Source: CAWCAW01 sp963714125 | GTDB taxonomy: Bacteria; Actinomycetota; Acidimicrobiia; Acidimicrobiales; UBA8190 | Length of the DNA: 64,000 nucleotides | NCBI GenBank assembly: GCA_963714125.1 | Contig: OY970234.1 | Coordinates: 2,790,001 to 2,854,000 of the forward strand | Direction: 5' to 3' | Part shown: piece after piece, positions 34,401 through 42,561 of the stretch | Position numbering within the stretch: position 1 is the first letter of the stretch | How the letters are laid out: every line of letters starts with the position of its first letter | Position numbers and translations under genes: made by a program | Notes under the pieces: generated by a model | What the model was told of the DNA's origin: nothing | Databases searched by the model: none | Seen by the model: only the letters and a program-made list of their open reading frames with translations

Positions 34401-35756
34401 GCCGTCTTCACGCTTCACAGGAGACTTCGTCAACCTTCGACGGGGGTGTTCTCCTCCACGCGCATTTCCAGTCTCCGGGCCACTCCCGGCGACCACCTGC
34501 CGCCCGTAGGCGGCGAGGTTCAGTGCTGCGTTGAGGTCTCGGTCGATGACCAGACCGCAGGCGTCGCAGCTATATGTTCGCTCGGCCAGGGAGAGCTTGG
34601 CTTTCGCAGCTCCGCAAGACGAGCAGGTCTTCGATGAAGGGTAGAACCGGTCGACGACGATGACCTGTCCACCTCTCCACTTGGCTTTGTATTCGATCTG
34701 GCGACGGATCTCACCAAAGGATGCGTCGGCGATGGCCCGGTTGAGGCCAGCCTTTCTCCGGCGCCCGTTCTGGGCGTAGGAGCCGTCGCGACGTTGGACA
34801 GGCTTCGGCTTGGCGGTCATACCCATGACGTTCAGGTCTTCAATGACGACGGTGCCGTAGGTCGAGGTGAGAGCGGTCGTGAGCTTGTGGGTGGCGTCCT
34901 TGCGGGCGTTGGCCACTTGCTGGTGGACACGGGCGACTTTGCGACAGGTGCGCCTATGGCGCCCAGAACCACGATGGCGACGAGACATTTCCCGCTGGAG
35001 TCGACTCATCTTTCTGGTGTAGCCGTTGAGCGGCTTCGGGTTCTCGATTACCGCCCCGGTCGAGAGCGTGGCCAGGGTTTTGACACCGAGGTCGACCCCC
35101 ACCACTTCCAACGGGTGTTTGGCGGGAAGATCCTGGCGCGAGACCTCGCAACCGTAGGAGACAAACCACCGGCCGGCGGTCTCGGAGATGGTCGCCGACA
35201 GGATGCGGGCATCACCTGTGCTGAGCCGGGTGAGCAGTGCGGTGGTCTCCTCCTTGGTGCGGATGACACCGATCCTCGGAAGCTGAATGTGGTGGGTGTC
35301 TTTGATCTTGATGACCCCGGTCGTGAACCGACAGCTCTTAGAAGCAGACCTTTTCTTGAACCGGGGAAAGCCACGTTCGCCACCCCACTGCCCGCTGCGG
35401 GTGTTGAAGTAACCCTTCAGCGCCCGTTCCAGAGCATCGAAGCCGGAGCTGTATGCCTCTTTCGAGTTCTCAGCCCACCAGGGGGCGACCTCGTGCTTTT
35501 GCCGGTTCCACTCTTTGCGTAGAGCGGGGAGGGTCCACAGCACGGGGTAGGACTTCAGGATCTCGTCTGTCTGTTCATCGGTGAGCAGCTCGGCATAACA
35601 GGCTTGGCGAACTTTCTGGCGATCTGCGCAGCGGGTACGAACCAACGCAAGGCCCCAGTTGTAGCAACGCCGGCTCGCCCCACAGTGAGAGGAGAGCTTC
35701 GAGCGGGTGACATTGGATGGGTCAAGCTCGAACTTGAATGCCTGGTTGACCAGCAT
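34347..35756 (-). CDS. tnpB: TnpB RNA-guided nuclease of IS607-type element
   Basis: A 469-aa TnpB/OrfB. The RuvC-like site is complete: Asp in VVGVDLGVKT, Glu in VVIEDLNVMG, and Asp in DRDLNAALN. The zinc ribbon is intact, with CSSCG and then CDACG before the last Asp. The N-terminal helix-turn-helix and lobe (about residues 1-190) include the FGFPRFKKR-like RGFPRFKKR segment usual in the family. It is longer than compact 400-aa TnpBs. ATG 35756 shares one base with the recombinase stop (TGATG). It should nick or cleave DNA next to a TAM under guidance of the omega-RNA and help retain the element. Confidence 0.95.
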   Translation of the reverse strand: MLVNQAFKFELDPSNVTRSKLSSHCGASRRCYNWGLALVRTRCADRQKVRQACYAELLTDEQTDEILKSYPVLWTLPALRKEWNRQKHEVAPWWAENSKEAYSSGFDALERALKGYFNTRSGQWGGERGFPRFKKRSASKSCRFTTGVIKIKDTHHIQLPRIGVIRTKEETTALLTRLSTGDARILSATISETAGRWFVSYGCEVSRQDLPAKHPLEVVGVDLGVKTLATLSTGAVIENPKPLNGYTRKMSRLQREMSRRHRGSGRHRRTCRKVARVHQQVANARKDATHKLTTALTSTYGTVVIEDLNVMGMTAKPKPVQRRDGSYAQNGRRRKAGLNRAIADASFGEIRRQIEYKAKWRGGQVIVVDRFYPSSKTCSSCGAAKAKLSLAERTYSCDACGLVIDRDLNAALNLAAYGRQVVAGSGPETGNARGGEHPRRRLTKSPVKREDGTGQPGKTATALSQGRAA

Positions 35757-36340
35757 CAGGCGGCCTGTCCACCTTTGGTCGCCACGAGTGCCCGCACGGC
35801 GCGGTTCCTCGCTCCCCGGCGCCCATAGAGGCGTGCACACAACGACGTCAGAACTTCGGTGATATCTCGGACCAGATCGTCTTCGACCTCGGTGTCGTCG
35901 ACCACGACGATTGATCTCCCTTGAGCAGACAGCACCGCCTCTAGGTATTCGACGCCGAATCGGGCCAGGCGGTCCCGGTGCTCAACGACAATCGTGCGAA
36001 CGTTCTCGTCTGCCAAAGCGGCCATGAACTTCCGGCGCTTTCCATTCATTGCGGACCCAACCTCGGTTACCACCTCGTCGATGCTCAGGTGGTTGGTCGC
36101 CCAGGTAGTAATGCGGGCAACCTGACGGTCGAGGACGTCTTTTTGATCGTGTGACGAGACCCGTGCGTAGCAGACGGTTCGGCCCGAAGACGACTTCATC
36201 GGGGAAGCATCAACGAGAATCAGCCGCCCGCCATCAACGCGGTGGGCGGAGACGGGCAAAACCCCGAGACGGAACCAACGGTAGGCGGTTCCTCTACTGA
36301 TACCGACTTCTTCTGCCCACTCGGCCAGGTTCACGATCAA
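35756..36340 (-). CDS. tnpA: IS607-family serine recombinase (transposase)
   Basis: A 194-aa transposase. The N-terminal MerR-like helix-turn-helix (AEEVGISRGTAYRWFRLG) is followed by the serine resolvase domain: CYARVSSHDQK with the nucleophilic Ser, then VVEHRDRLARFG with conserved Arg residues and the C-terminal helix. The layout with DNA-binding domain before catalytic domain is the IS607 mark. The frame opens at a TTG (36340). A GTG two codons later (36334) is an equally good start. Intact and coupled to tnpB, so it may still be mobile. Confidence 0.93.
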   Translation of the reverse strand: MIVNLAEWAEEVGISRGTAYRWFRLGVLPVSAHRVDGGRLILVDASPMKSSSGRTVCYARVSSHDQKDVLDRQVARITTWATNHLSIDEVVTEVGSAMNGKRRKFMAALADENVRTIVVEHRDRLARFGVEYLEAVLSAQGRSIVVVDDTEVEDDLVRDITEVLTSLCARLYGRRGARNRAVRALVATKGGQAA

Positions 36341-36433
36341 ATTCTAAAGGTCACCTGTAACAGCTAATGATGGCTAGACCGAGAGCTGTTCCCTGCCCCA
36401 ACCCCGGGGAGCTACGCCCGGCGTAATACCGTT

Positions 36434-36455
36434 GCTGTCCATGACTATGGACAGC
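36434..36455. promoter_or_regulatory. Perfect palindrome over the start codon of the ion-channel gene
   Basis: GCTGTCCAT-GACT-ATGGACAGC is a 9-base perfect inverted repeat with a 4-base loop. It covers both candidate ATG codons (36441 and 36447) of the potassium channel gene. In mRNA it would form a strong hairpin hiding the start. In DNA it could be a repressor operator. It lies just outside the presumed left part of the IS607 element. Confidence 0.45.
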
Positions 36456-37196
36456 CCGACTGAAGACGAAGACCAGGCCCTGAGTCGGTTCTCAGCACGT
36501 ATCGACCCCGCCATGACGGTGCTCGCCATTGCCTGGTTGCAGGTGTTGATCATTCCTCTGGTCACGACACTGCATGGCGCCGTCGCCGTGACGTTCGATG
36601 TATTCGACTACTGCGTCTGGGCCGCCTTCGGTGTCGAATACCTGGCCAAGCTCCGGCTCGCCCGAAATCGTCGGGCCTTCGTACGACACCACCTCCTCGA
36701 CCTGGTCATCGTGGCGGTTCCGATCCTCAGGCCGCTTCGTCTGGCTCGATTGTTCCGGCTGGTGCGCCTGGGGCGAGTTGCGATCGTACTTTCGGCCGGA
36801 CTGAAGAGGGCTCGAGCCGTGATGGAGCACCACAGCCTGCAATACGTCCTTCTCGCCGTCACCGTCATCGTGTTCGCATCAGCCGCATTGGAGACAGTGT
36901 TCGAACGACACTCCGGCGGCCCGGAGGCGATCCACGATTTCGGGACCGCCCTGTGGTGGGCGGTGGTCACCGTCACCACCGTCGGCTATGGCGACAAGGT
37001 CCCCATGACCGGCGCAGGAAAGTTCGTGGCGGTGGCGCTCATGCTCACCGGCATTGGCCTCGTCGGGTTCTTGACGGCCACCGTGGCGTCATTCTTCGTG
37101 CAGGAACAGCACTCGGCCGAACTGGCGGCCATGAGGACACAGCTTCAAGAGATCCGGGACCTTCTCACCTCGGCGAACACGGCACAGCCGTTGTAA
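36441..37196 (+). CDS. Voltage-gated-type potassium channel
   Basis: A 251-aa membrane protein with six predicted helices. The S4-like helix is arginine-rich (LRPLRLARLFRLVRLGR, about residues 93-109). The pore loop carries the potassium filter TVGYGD near residues 178-183, followed by S6. A short charged coiled tail (about 215-245) ends the protein. It should assemble as a tetramer in the cytoplasmic membrane. ATG 36441 and ATG 36447 are both possible starts and both lie in a perfect palindrome. No ribosome site is obvious, so the transcript may be leaderless. A single gene flanked by the IS607 element and two small genes. Confidence 0.93.
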   Translation: MTMDSPTEDEDQALSRFSARIDPAMTVLAIAWLQVLIIPLVTTLHGAVAVTFDVFDYCVWAAFGVEYLAKLRLARNRRAFVRHHLLDLVIVAVPILRPLRLARLFRLVRLGRVAIVLSAGLKRARAVMEHHSLQYVLLAVTVIVFASAALETVFERHSGGPEAIHDFGTALWWAVVTVTTVGYGDKVPMTGAGKFVAVALMLTGIGLVGFLTATVASFFVQEQHSAELAAMRTQLQEIRDLLTSANTAQPL

Positions 37197-37213
37197 AGAG
37201 GCCCGGTCGCGCC

Positions 37214-37417
37214 TCACCGACGGCCGCCCAGTCCGATGGCGCGCACAAAGTGGTTGATTTGGCGGTTGCCTTCCCGATAGATCACTCGCCTGGCTTGGCG
37301 GGTGGCTGCGCCTTCAGCGGCGCCAGAGAGCCCTCCCCGCTTGTACCCGTGTTGAACGGCCTCGACGTTGCCGAGGTCACGGGCGAAACGGTAGAGCTGA
37401 GAGCGCGTGGTACTCAC
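37214..37417 (-). CDS. Small basic protein of unknown function (67 aa)
   Basis: A 67-aa basic protein beginning STTRSQLYRFARDLGNVEAV. Short proteins with this start are common as hypotheticals in actinobacteria, but I know no function. The GTG start overlaps the stop of the gene before it by four bases (GTGA), which strongly supports translation. The second half is rich in Arg and Gly (KRGGLSGAAEG, ARRVIYREGNRQ) and ends in a short hydrophobic helix. The longer frame running upstream overlaps its neighbour and is not used. Confidence 0.7.
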   Translation of the reverse strand: MSTTRSQLYRFARDLGNVEAVQHGYKRGGLSGAAEGAATRQARRVIYREGNRQINHFVRAIGLGGRR

Positions 37418-37686
37418 GACACCTTCTCCTTTGTCAACCGGTCCGCGAGAATGATCCGCTCCACGATGGCCTGGAGTTGCTCCGCGTTTTCGGTCTGCTC
37501 CATGGCCATGAGGTCTGCTGATGACACGCCCACGCAACCCATGCCTTGGTCTTCGTGGGCTCGACGCCACGTCAACCATGCCTCGCCTTCCGGATCCTCA
37601 TCGTCTTGTTCGATGGCATTGATGAGCGCCACGACCTCGATTTCGCCTTCGGCGTGCACGTCGTACTCGATGAAGAGCACCTTCAT
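37414..37686 (-). CDS. Small acidic protein of unknown function (90 aa)
   Basis: A 90-aa protein, MKVLFIEYDVHAEGEIEVVA, rich in Glu and Asp, with two beta strands at the start and helices after a Trp-containing middle (GEAWLTWRRAH). ATG 37686 has an AGGGAG ribosome site close by. An upstream in-frame start would add 20 residues. It overlaps the following 67-aa basic protein gene by four bases. An acidic protein coupled to a basic one suggests they could bind each other, which is an inference only. No family recognised. Confidence 0.7.
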   Translation of the reverse strand: MKVLFIEYDVHAEGEIEVVALINAIEQDDEDPEGEAWLTWRRAHEDQGMGCVGVSSADLMAMEQTENAEQLQAIVERIILADRLTKEKVS

Positions 37687-37880
37687 ACTCCCTTCTTCCG
37701 TGTAGCTCGCGGGGGTGAAGCTCGTCTCATCCCACCTAGTGACCAACTACGCCTCACAACAAGTCGAAGCCATAGACGTCGCCCAGCTGCCCTGATGCCA
37801 GCCGGCCCCGGGGCACGGAGCGTTTCGTGAATCGACTTCAAGGTTGGGCTCGCTGACCGGCTCGGCCGGCGGCAAGCCCA

Positions 37881-39017
37881 TTACGCGTTCAGCAACATGC
37901 CGATATTGTCGCCAAAAAGCCCGGAGCTTTGTTCGGGAAGGCACCCACCGCGGGCGTAATCCTCGAGTGGCGTAGCTGTACCCTCCGAATGGGGATAGTC
38001 GCTGCAGCACATGTACAGGTCGTCGGATTTGGCCGCCAAGCGACCGGGTTGCTCATAGGAGAACGATGACACCCGCACCTGGCGACGGAAATACTCGCTC
38101 GGACGCATGTCGATCGGCGCCAACGGCGCGCCGTTGAGTCGGGTGGTGAAATCCCACCCTCCATCGAGCATCAGCAGATACTGAGGCACCCAGATCGACG
38201 ACAACTCGACGATCCCGATATGCAACTCCGGATAGCGCGCCAGGGTGCCATTGACGATCAGGTCGGTGATGGCGACCGCGGGCGGAACCCACAGGAACAC
38301 AGACTCGAGCACAGGCACGAAGCTCTCTTCGGGATCGGTATAGAAAGCCTCATCGATCAGGCGCGGCTGATCGGCCACGTGGAACACCGGGGTCACGCCA
38401 TGGCGAACGAAGGCCCGCCACACGCGATCGTGGGCAGGGTGCGACAGTGGGCGCCCGTCCACAGCAGCGGGGGCGATCATGGCCAGGTGCACACCGGCCG
38501 CCTCCAGCGCCACCAGTTGGTCCTCGAGCCATTCGGGATCGCGCATGGTCAGGTGCGCCACCGGGTGGAGGCGCGCCTTGCTATCGGTGACCACCGTCGC
38601 GCACCAACGGTTCCACGCCCCCATGTTCGCCGTCAGCGCCGGGAGACAGTCCGACAGCCGCCGCTCCCACAACAGCCCGAAATTCGGGAACACCACCGCT
38701 TGGTCGAAACCCATGCCGACGATGTGCTCGGCCCGAGCTGCTGGTTCCCAATAATCGGTGGGAAGAGTCTCGTCGTAGGAATACTCGGGGGGAAGGCCCT
38801 GGAGCTTGCGCTGGCGCTGGCGCCCCAAGGTGGCCGTGTCACCGGGAGCCTGTACGTCGGCGACATCGAGGAGACGGTCTCGCCATCTGAGCCATGGGTA
38901 GCCCAGATCGTCGTCCACGATGGTGAGGGCTTCGTCTCGGTAGGACGGGTCGACGTAATCAGCCCACAGACCGCGACTCTCGTAAAGATGCTGGTCCGAG
39001 TCGATGATCGTCGCCAC
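37881..39017 (-). CDS. Amidohydrolase-2 family metal-dependent hydrolase
   Basis: A 378-aa TIM-barrel protein related to the one at 16432 but about 100 residues shorter. The N-terminal metal motif is DSDQHLYE, the middle His lies in PVFHVADQ, and the catalytic Asp/His region is CCSDYPHSEG near the C-terminus, as in ACMSD-like decarboxylases/hydrolases. GTG at 39017 follows a GAGGAGG ribosome site. It is not in an obvious operon: 194 bases separate it from the small genes downstream and 155 from the methyltransferase upstream. Substrate unknown. Confidence 0.88.
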   Translation of the reverse strand: MATIIDSDQHLYESRGLWADYVDPSYRDEALTIVDDDLGYPWLRWRDRLLDVADVQAPGDTATLGRQRQRKLQGLPPEYSYDETLPTDYWEPAARAEHIVGMGFDQAVVFPNFGLLWERRLSDCLPALTANMGAWNRWCATVVTDSKARLHPVAHLTMRDPEWLEDQLVALEAAGVHLAMIAPAAVDGRPLSHPAHDRVWRAFVRHGVTPVFHVADQPRLIDEAFYTDPEESFVPVLESVFLWVPPAVAITDLIVNGTLARYPELHIGIVELSSIWVPQYLLMLDGGWDFTTRLNGAPLAPIDMRPSEYFRRQVRVSSFSYEQPGRLAAKSDDLYMCCSDYPHSEGTATPLEDYARGGCLPEQSSGLFGDNIGMLLNA

Positions 39018-39172
39018 AGGTGCCTCCTCGGGTCCACCGCTTCCCCCCCCAGGGCGGCGCGTCCCACCTGCGTTCAGTATCGCCGATCGTCGCCGACAAA
39101 GTCAGGGAGACCGAAGGTGGTGGTAAGACCACTTTCTGTGATGTACTCCTGAGCTTTCGACCAGCCGGCCGA

Positions 39173-39964
39173 TCAGGGGCGACGGGCCCGCAAGGAAAAC
39201 AAGGCCGGTAACGCATCGTGGGGCGCCCGCCACCAGCCGGCTGCGTCCTGCACCATCCACGGCCGGACGCGTTCGGGGGCGGCCGGGTGCTCATGAAGGA
39301 ACTCGATGGCGAGTCCAGCGTCGATCAGCGCGCTGACAATGTCTCCGAGGGGGTGGTGCCACTGATACGAGCGGTGCCGCACCTCGGCCCCCGGTTGCGC
39401 GTAGGTGCCTTCCGACTTCCACTCCACGGGCTGATCGACAGTGAAGTACGACTCGTCGAAGGCGGGTAGGGCAGTAGCGGCGAAAGTCTGCATGACCGGG
39501 TGGAACTCCACGATGTAGAAGAAGCCCCCGGGTCCCACGAAATGCGACACCACTTCTGCCCAGGCCCGTAGGTCAGGGAGCCATGCCAAGGCGCCGATGG
39601 AGGTGAAGACGACGTCGAATGTGGCGTCAATCTGATCCGGCGCGTCGTACAGATTGGCGCAATGGAAGGCAGCTTCGATCCCAACCTCGCCAGCCAGATC
39701 CCGAGCCACCTCGATCGATCTCGGCGACAAGTCGCACCCCGTAACCCGAGCCCCACCGTGGCGAGCCCACGACAGCGTGTCGAGTCCGAAGTGGCATTGA
39801 AGATGAAGTACCGACTTGTCGGCCACATCGCCCACCTCCTGCACCTCGATGGGACGAAGCGAAGACCGGCCCGCCTTGAATCCTTCGACGTCGTAGAAGC
39901 TCGACGCCACATGGATCGGCGTCAACTCGTCCCACAACGCTCGATTCCCCTCGATCGGTTCCAT
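39173..39964 (-). CDS. Class I SAM-dependent methyltransferase
   Basis: A 263-aa methyltransferase. Motif I reads VLHLQCHFGLDTLSWAR (the LQCHFG form of the SAM loop), motif II GCDLSPRSIEVA, and a motif IV-like FDVVFTSIGALAWLPDL. The C-terminal third holds the substrate cap with many Trp/Tyr. This sub-group of small-molecule methyltransferases is widespread and of unknown substrate. ATG at 39964. It diverges from the GNAT gene across 160 bases. Confidence 0.9.
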   Translation of the reverse strand: MEPIEGNRALWDELTPIHVASSFYDVEGFKAGRSSLRPIEVQEVGDVADKSVLHLQCHFGLDTLSWARHGGARVTGCDLSPRSIEVARDLAGEVGIEAAFHCANLYDAPDQIDATFDVVFTSIGALAWLPDLRAWAEVVSHFVGPGGFFYIVEFHPVMQTFAATALPAFDESYFTVDQPVEWKSEGTYAQPGAEVRHRSYQWHHPLGDIVSALIDAGLAIEFLHEHPAAPERVRPWMVQDAAGWWRAPHDALPALFSLRARRP

Positions 39965-40124
39965 CGGCCTCCATCATCGTGCGACTGGGCTGCGGGCCGA
40001 CCCCATCACGCTCAGGCCTGCCGCCGTCGGGCCTGAGCCCAGAGAAAGTGCTGGTCACGGCGGTGGGGACGGCGATCACTGGGCGTGCTTTAAGACCAGG
40101 TCCGGAGATTCCGATATTGCTCCT

Positions 40125-41165
40125 ATGAACGTCCGCGCCTCGAGACCCGCCCAGGCGCACACCCGCGTGGTGACCGGCGCCACTGAGATCGGGGACCAGC
40201 CGACCGACGGCGCCGGCGTGGGAGGGCCGGCGTCGGCCGACAGCGCCGAGCCGGGGACTACCGTCAGCCTCGAGCGACACCAGCTCGCGCTCCGGACGGA
40301 GGAGCACGAGCTCGACGTGTGGACACAGTGTGCCTACGCCGCCTCAGGGCTCTTCGGCAATCCGCTCCGTGTCGCCGTCGAACGTCGCGCCGCTCTCACC
40401 TTGGTGGCACTGGGCGCGGCGGATCGCTCCACCCTCAACCGGGTCGTAGCCCTCGGCATACGTTCGCCAGCCCGGGTCGAAGATGTCGACGCCATCTGCT
40501 CGTTCTACCGCTCCTGCGGCCAGTACAACTTCCGAGTCGAGGTGACACCTCTGGCCCGGCCCGCGGACCGGTTAGAGGAATGGCTCAACGCTCGGGGTCT
40601 CCATCGTGACCACACCGAGACGTTCAAAGTGTGGCGCCCCGTCGCCTCTCCCCTGCCGATTGCCGATGACATCGACGTTCGCAGGCTTGATCAATCCCAT
40701 ACCAATGCCATCATGGCGTTGAACCTGGCGGCGTGGGGCGCATGGGATCGGCCCGTCATGGCGGCGTGGTTCGGCGCCACGGTTGGACACACCGGCGTTC
40801 ACCATTACGGGGTCTTCGACGGTCATCGCCTCGTCGCCACCGGAGCCCTGTTCATCGGCGATGGGCTCGGCTGGGTCGGCTTCGACGCCACCCACCCGCG
40901 CTACCGAGGCAGAGGGCTGCGAAAAGCAATCTCGTCAGCTCGCATGACAGATGCCGCCCACCACGACTGCCAGGCCATCCATGCCGAGAGTGCCATCAAA
41001 CCCACCCATCGAGCCATCGAGGATCGCTGGCAGCTGCTTTATACCAAGGTGCACTACGCCTCGACGGGTGCGGATCAATCAGCGCATTCCCCCGCTGAGG
41101 CCGCCCACCGCCCCGCCGGCAACACCACTCCAGAAGTACATCTGTCGAGGAGGGACGCGAGCTGA
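40125..41165 (+). CDS. GNAT-family N-acetyltransferase
   Basis: A 346-aa protein with two GNAT-like halves. The C-terminal half (about 180-310) carries the acetyl-CoA binding motif ATHPRYRGRGLRKA with the RGxGL loop. The N-terminal half (about 60-175) looks like a degenerate acetyltransferase fold (FYRSCGQYNFRVEV). The first 45 residues are low-complexity and may not be translated if a later start is used. Its stop is followed almost at once by an adenylate-forming ligase gene, suggesting one pathway that activates and acylates a substrate. Confidence 0.85.
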   Translation: MNVRASRPAQAHTRVVTGATEIGDQPTDGAGVGGPASADSAEPGTTVSLERHQLALRTEEHELDVWTQCAYAASGLFGNPLRVAVERRAALTLVALGAADRSTLNRVVALGIRSPARVEDVDAICSFYRSCGQYNFRVEVTPLARPADRLEEWLNARGLHRDHTETFKVWRPVASPLPIADDIDVRRLDQSHTNAIMALNLAAWGAWDRPVMAAWFGATVGHTGVHHYGVFDGHRLVATGALFIGDGLGWVGFDATHPRYRGRGLRKAISSARMTDAAHHDCQAIHAESAIKPTHRAIEDRWQLLYTKVHYASTGADQSAHSPAEAAHRPAGNTTPEVHLSRRDAS

Positions 41166-41212
41166 CCTCGTCCCCGTACGACGACGGGTTACACGGCCTG
41201 CACCGCGCCGAT

Positions 41213-42532
41213 GTGGCGGGCGGGATCTTCTCCCATGCCCGGAGACTGCGGTGGTCAGCACCGCGCTTGCAGGTCGAACGCGAAGCAAGGCTACGCGAGC
41301 TTCTGGCGTGGGCCGCCGAACGGTCGCCGTTTCACGCCGAACGTCTACGGGGCATCGACGTCACGCATTTCACCGAGGCGCAACTGAGCTCCCTGGCGCC
41401 GATGACCAAAGACGACCTTATGTCGGAATTCGACTCGATAGTCACTGATCCGCAATTGACCCTCGATGTCGTCGAGCACCACGTTGAGCACAGCCCGGAT
41501 TCCTATCTGTGTGATCGCTTCAGAGCCGTGACGTCATCGGGGTCGAGTGGGCGGCGGGGCGTCTTTGTCTATGACTGGGGCGAATGGACGACATTGGCAC
41601 TCATGCAGAGCCGGTCGCGCCTGGGCACGGTTGACGATGCGTCGCGACCCTCGGGCGCGGCGACGGCCAGCCTCTTTGCCGGCGACGGCGCTCATCTCTC
41701 GAAGCAGGTTCGTTCCGTACTCGACGACCCCAGTGATCCCATGCACCACTTTCCGATGACGCTTCCGGTCGACGAGTTGGTCCGAGGTCTCAACGCCGTC
41801 CAACCAGATTTGCTCATGGGCTATCCATCTGCACTTGAGCTGATCGTGCACGAGGCGCAGGAGGGCAGGTTGCAGATTGCCCCCACTCATGTCGAAACCG
41901 GGGGCGAGCTGCTCATGCAAACCACGCGGGCAGCCGTTCGAGAACTGTGGGGCGTCGAGATAGACGATTGCTGGGCGGTCGTCGAAGGAGCCTTTGCCTT
42001 CCCCTGTCGCTTTGGAACCGCCATGCACCTACCCGACGACCTCGTCATCGTGGAACCGGTAGACGTCGATGGTCACCCCGTCTCCCCTGGCAATCCCGCC
42101 GCCAAGATCTACCTCACGAACCTCTACAACCTCACCGAACCCCTCATTCGATTCGAGATCACCGACGGTCTGACCGTGCTCGACGATGCGTGCCCATGCG
42201 GTTCGGCCCATCGACGCATCACCAACCTCACCGGACGTGCCGACAATGTGTTCGAGTACGAGCACAAGGTGAAAGTCCAACCCATGGCCTTCCGGTTGGA
42301 GTTTCACGACCTCCGCCACGTGGTCGAGTACCAGGTTCGCCAAACACGGCGCGGGGTGACGATACGGGTGGTCACCGACCAGCCCGAAGGCTTGGCGCAG
42401 GTACGAGACTTGGCGCTGCACACCTTGCAGCGAGCGGGCCTTGTCGATCCTGACGTGACCGTCGAGCCGGTGGCTCATCTGGAACGCCAGGACTCCGGCA
42501 AGCTCCGTCAGTTCGTCGCCCTGTCGCGGTGA
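41213..42532 (+). CDS. Adenylate-forming ligase, phenylacetate-CoA-ligase/CapK-like
   Basis: A 439-aa ANL-superfamily protein of the PaaK/CapK type. The AMP-binding P-loop is TSSGSSGRRGVF. Later motifs are HVETGGELL, a GRADNVF segment before the hinge, and a small C-terminal lid domain (about 345-439). Two Cys residues in DACPCGSAH recall the CxCG motif seen near the same place in this group. It should activate a carboxylate with ATP. I list the GTG at 41213. Family-like sequence seems to continue upstream, and a CTG at 41162 has a perfectly placed GAGGAGGGA ribosome site and a 4-base overlap with the GNAT stop. Confidence 0.88.
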   Translation: MAGGIFSHARRLRWSAPRLQVEREARLRELLAWAAERSPFHAERLRGIDVTHFTEAQLSSLAPMTKDDLMSEFDSIVTDPQLTLDVVEHHVEHSPDSYLCDRFRAVTSSGSSGRRGVFVYDWGEWTTLALMQSRSRLGTVDDASRPSGAATASLFAGDGAHLSKQVRSVLDDPSDPMHHFPMTLPVDELVRGLNAVQPDLLMGYPSALELIVHEAQEGRLQIAPTHVETGGELLMQTTRAAVRELWGVEIDDCWAVVEGAFAFPCRFGTAMHLPDDLVIVEPVDVDGHPVSPGNPAAKIYLTNLYNLTEPLIRFEITDGLTVLDDACPCGSAHRRITNLTGRADNVFEYEHKVKVQPMAFRLEFHDLRHVVEYQVRQTRRGVTIRVVTDQPEGLAQVRDLALHTLQRAGLVDPDVTVEPVAHLERQDSGKLRQFVALSR

Positions 42533-42561
42533 CTCTGCCGTGACGCGGCGCCAGCGCGGCC

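Larger units (their letters stand above)
34327..36360 (-). mobile_element. IS607-family insertion sequence
   Basis: The element carries a serine recombinase (tnpA) and TnpB in the usual order and overlap on the minus strand. Both reading frames are intact. IS607 elements have no terminal inverted repeats and make no target duplication, so the exact ends cannot be set by eye. The right end should be near the inverted repeat at 34327-34349. The left end lies in the 100 bases before the potassium channel gene. No gene is visibly interrupted. Confidence 0.75.
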
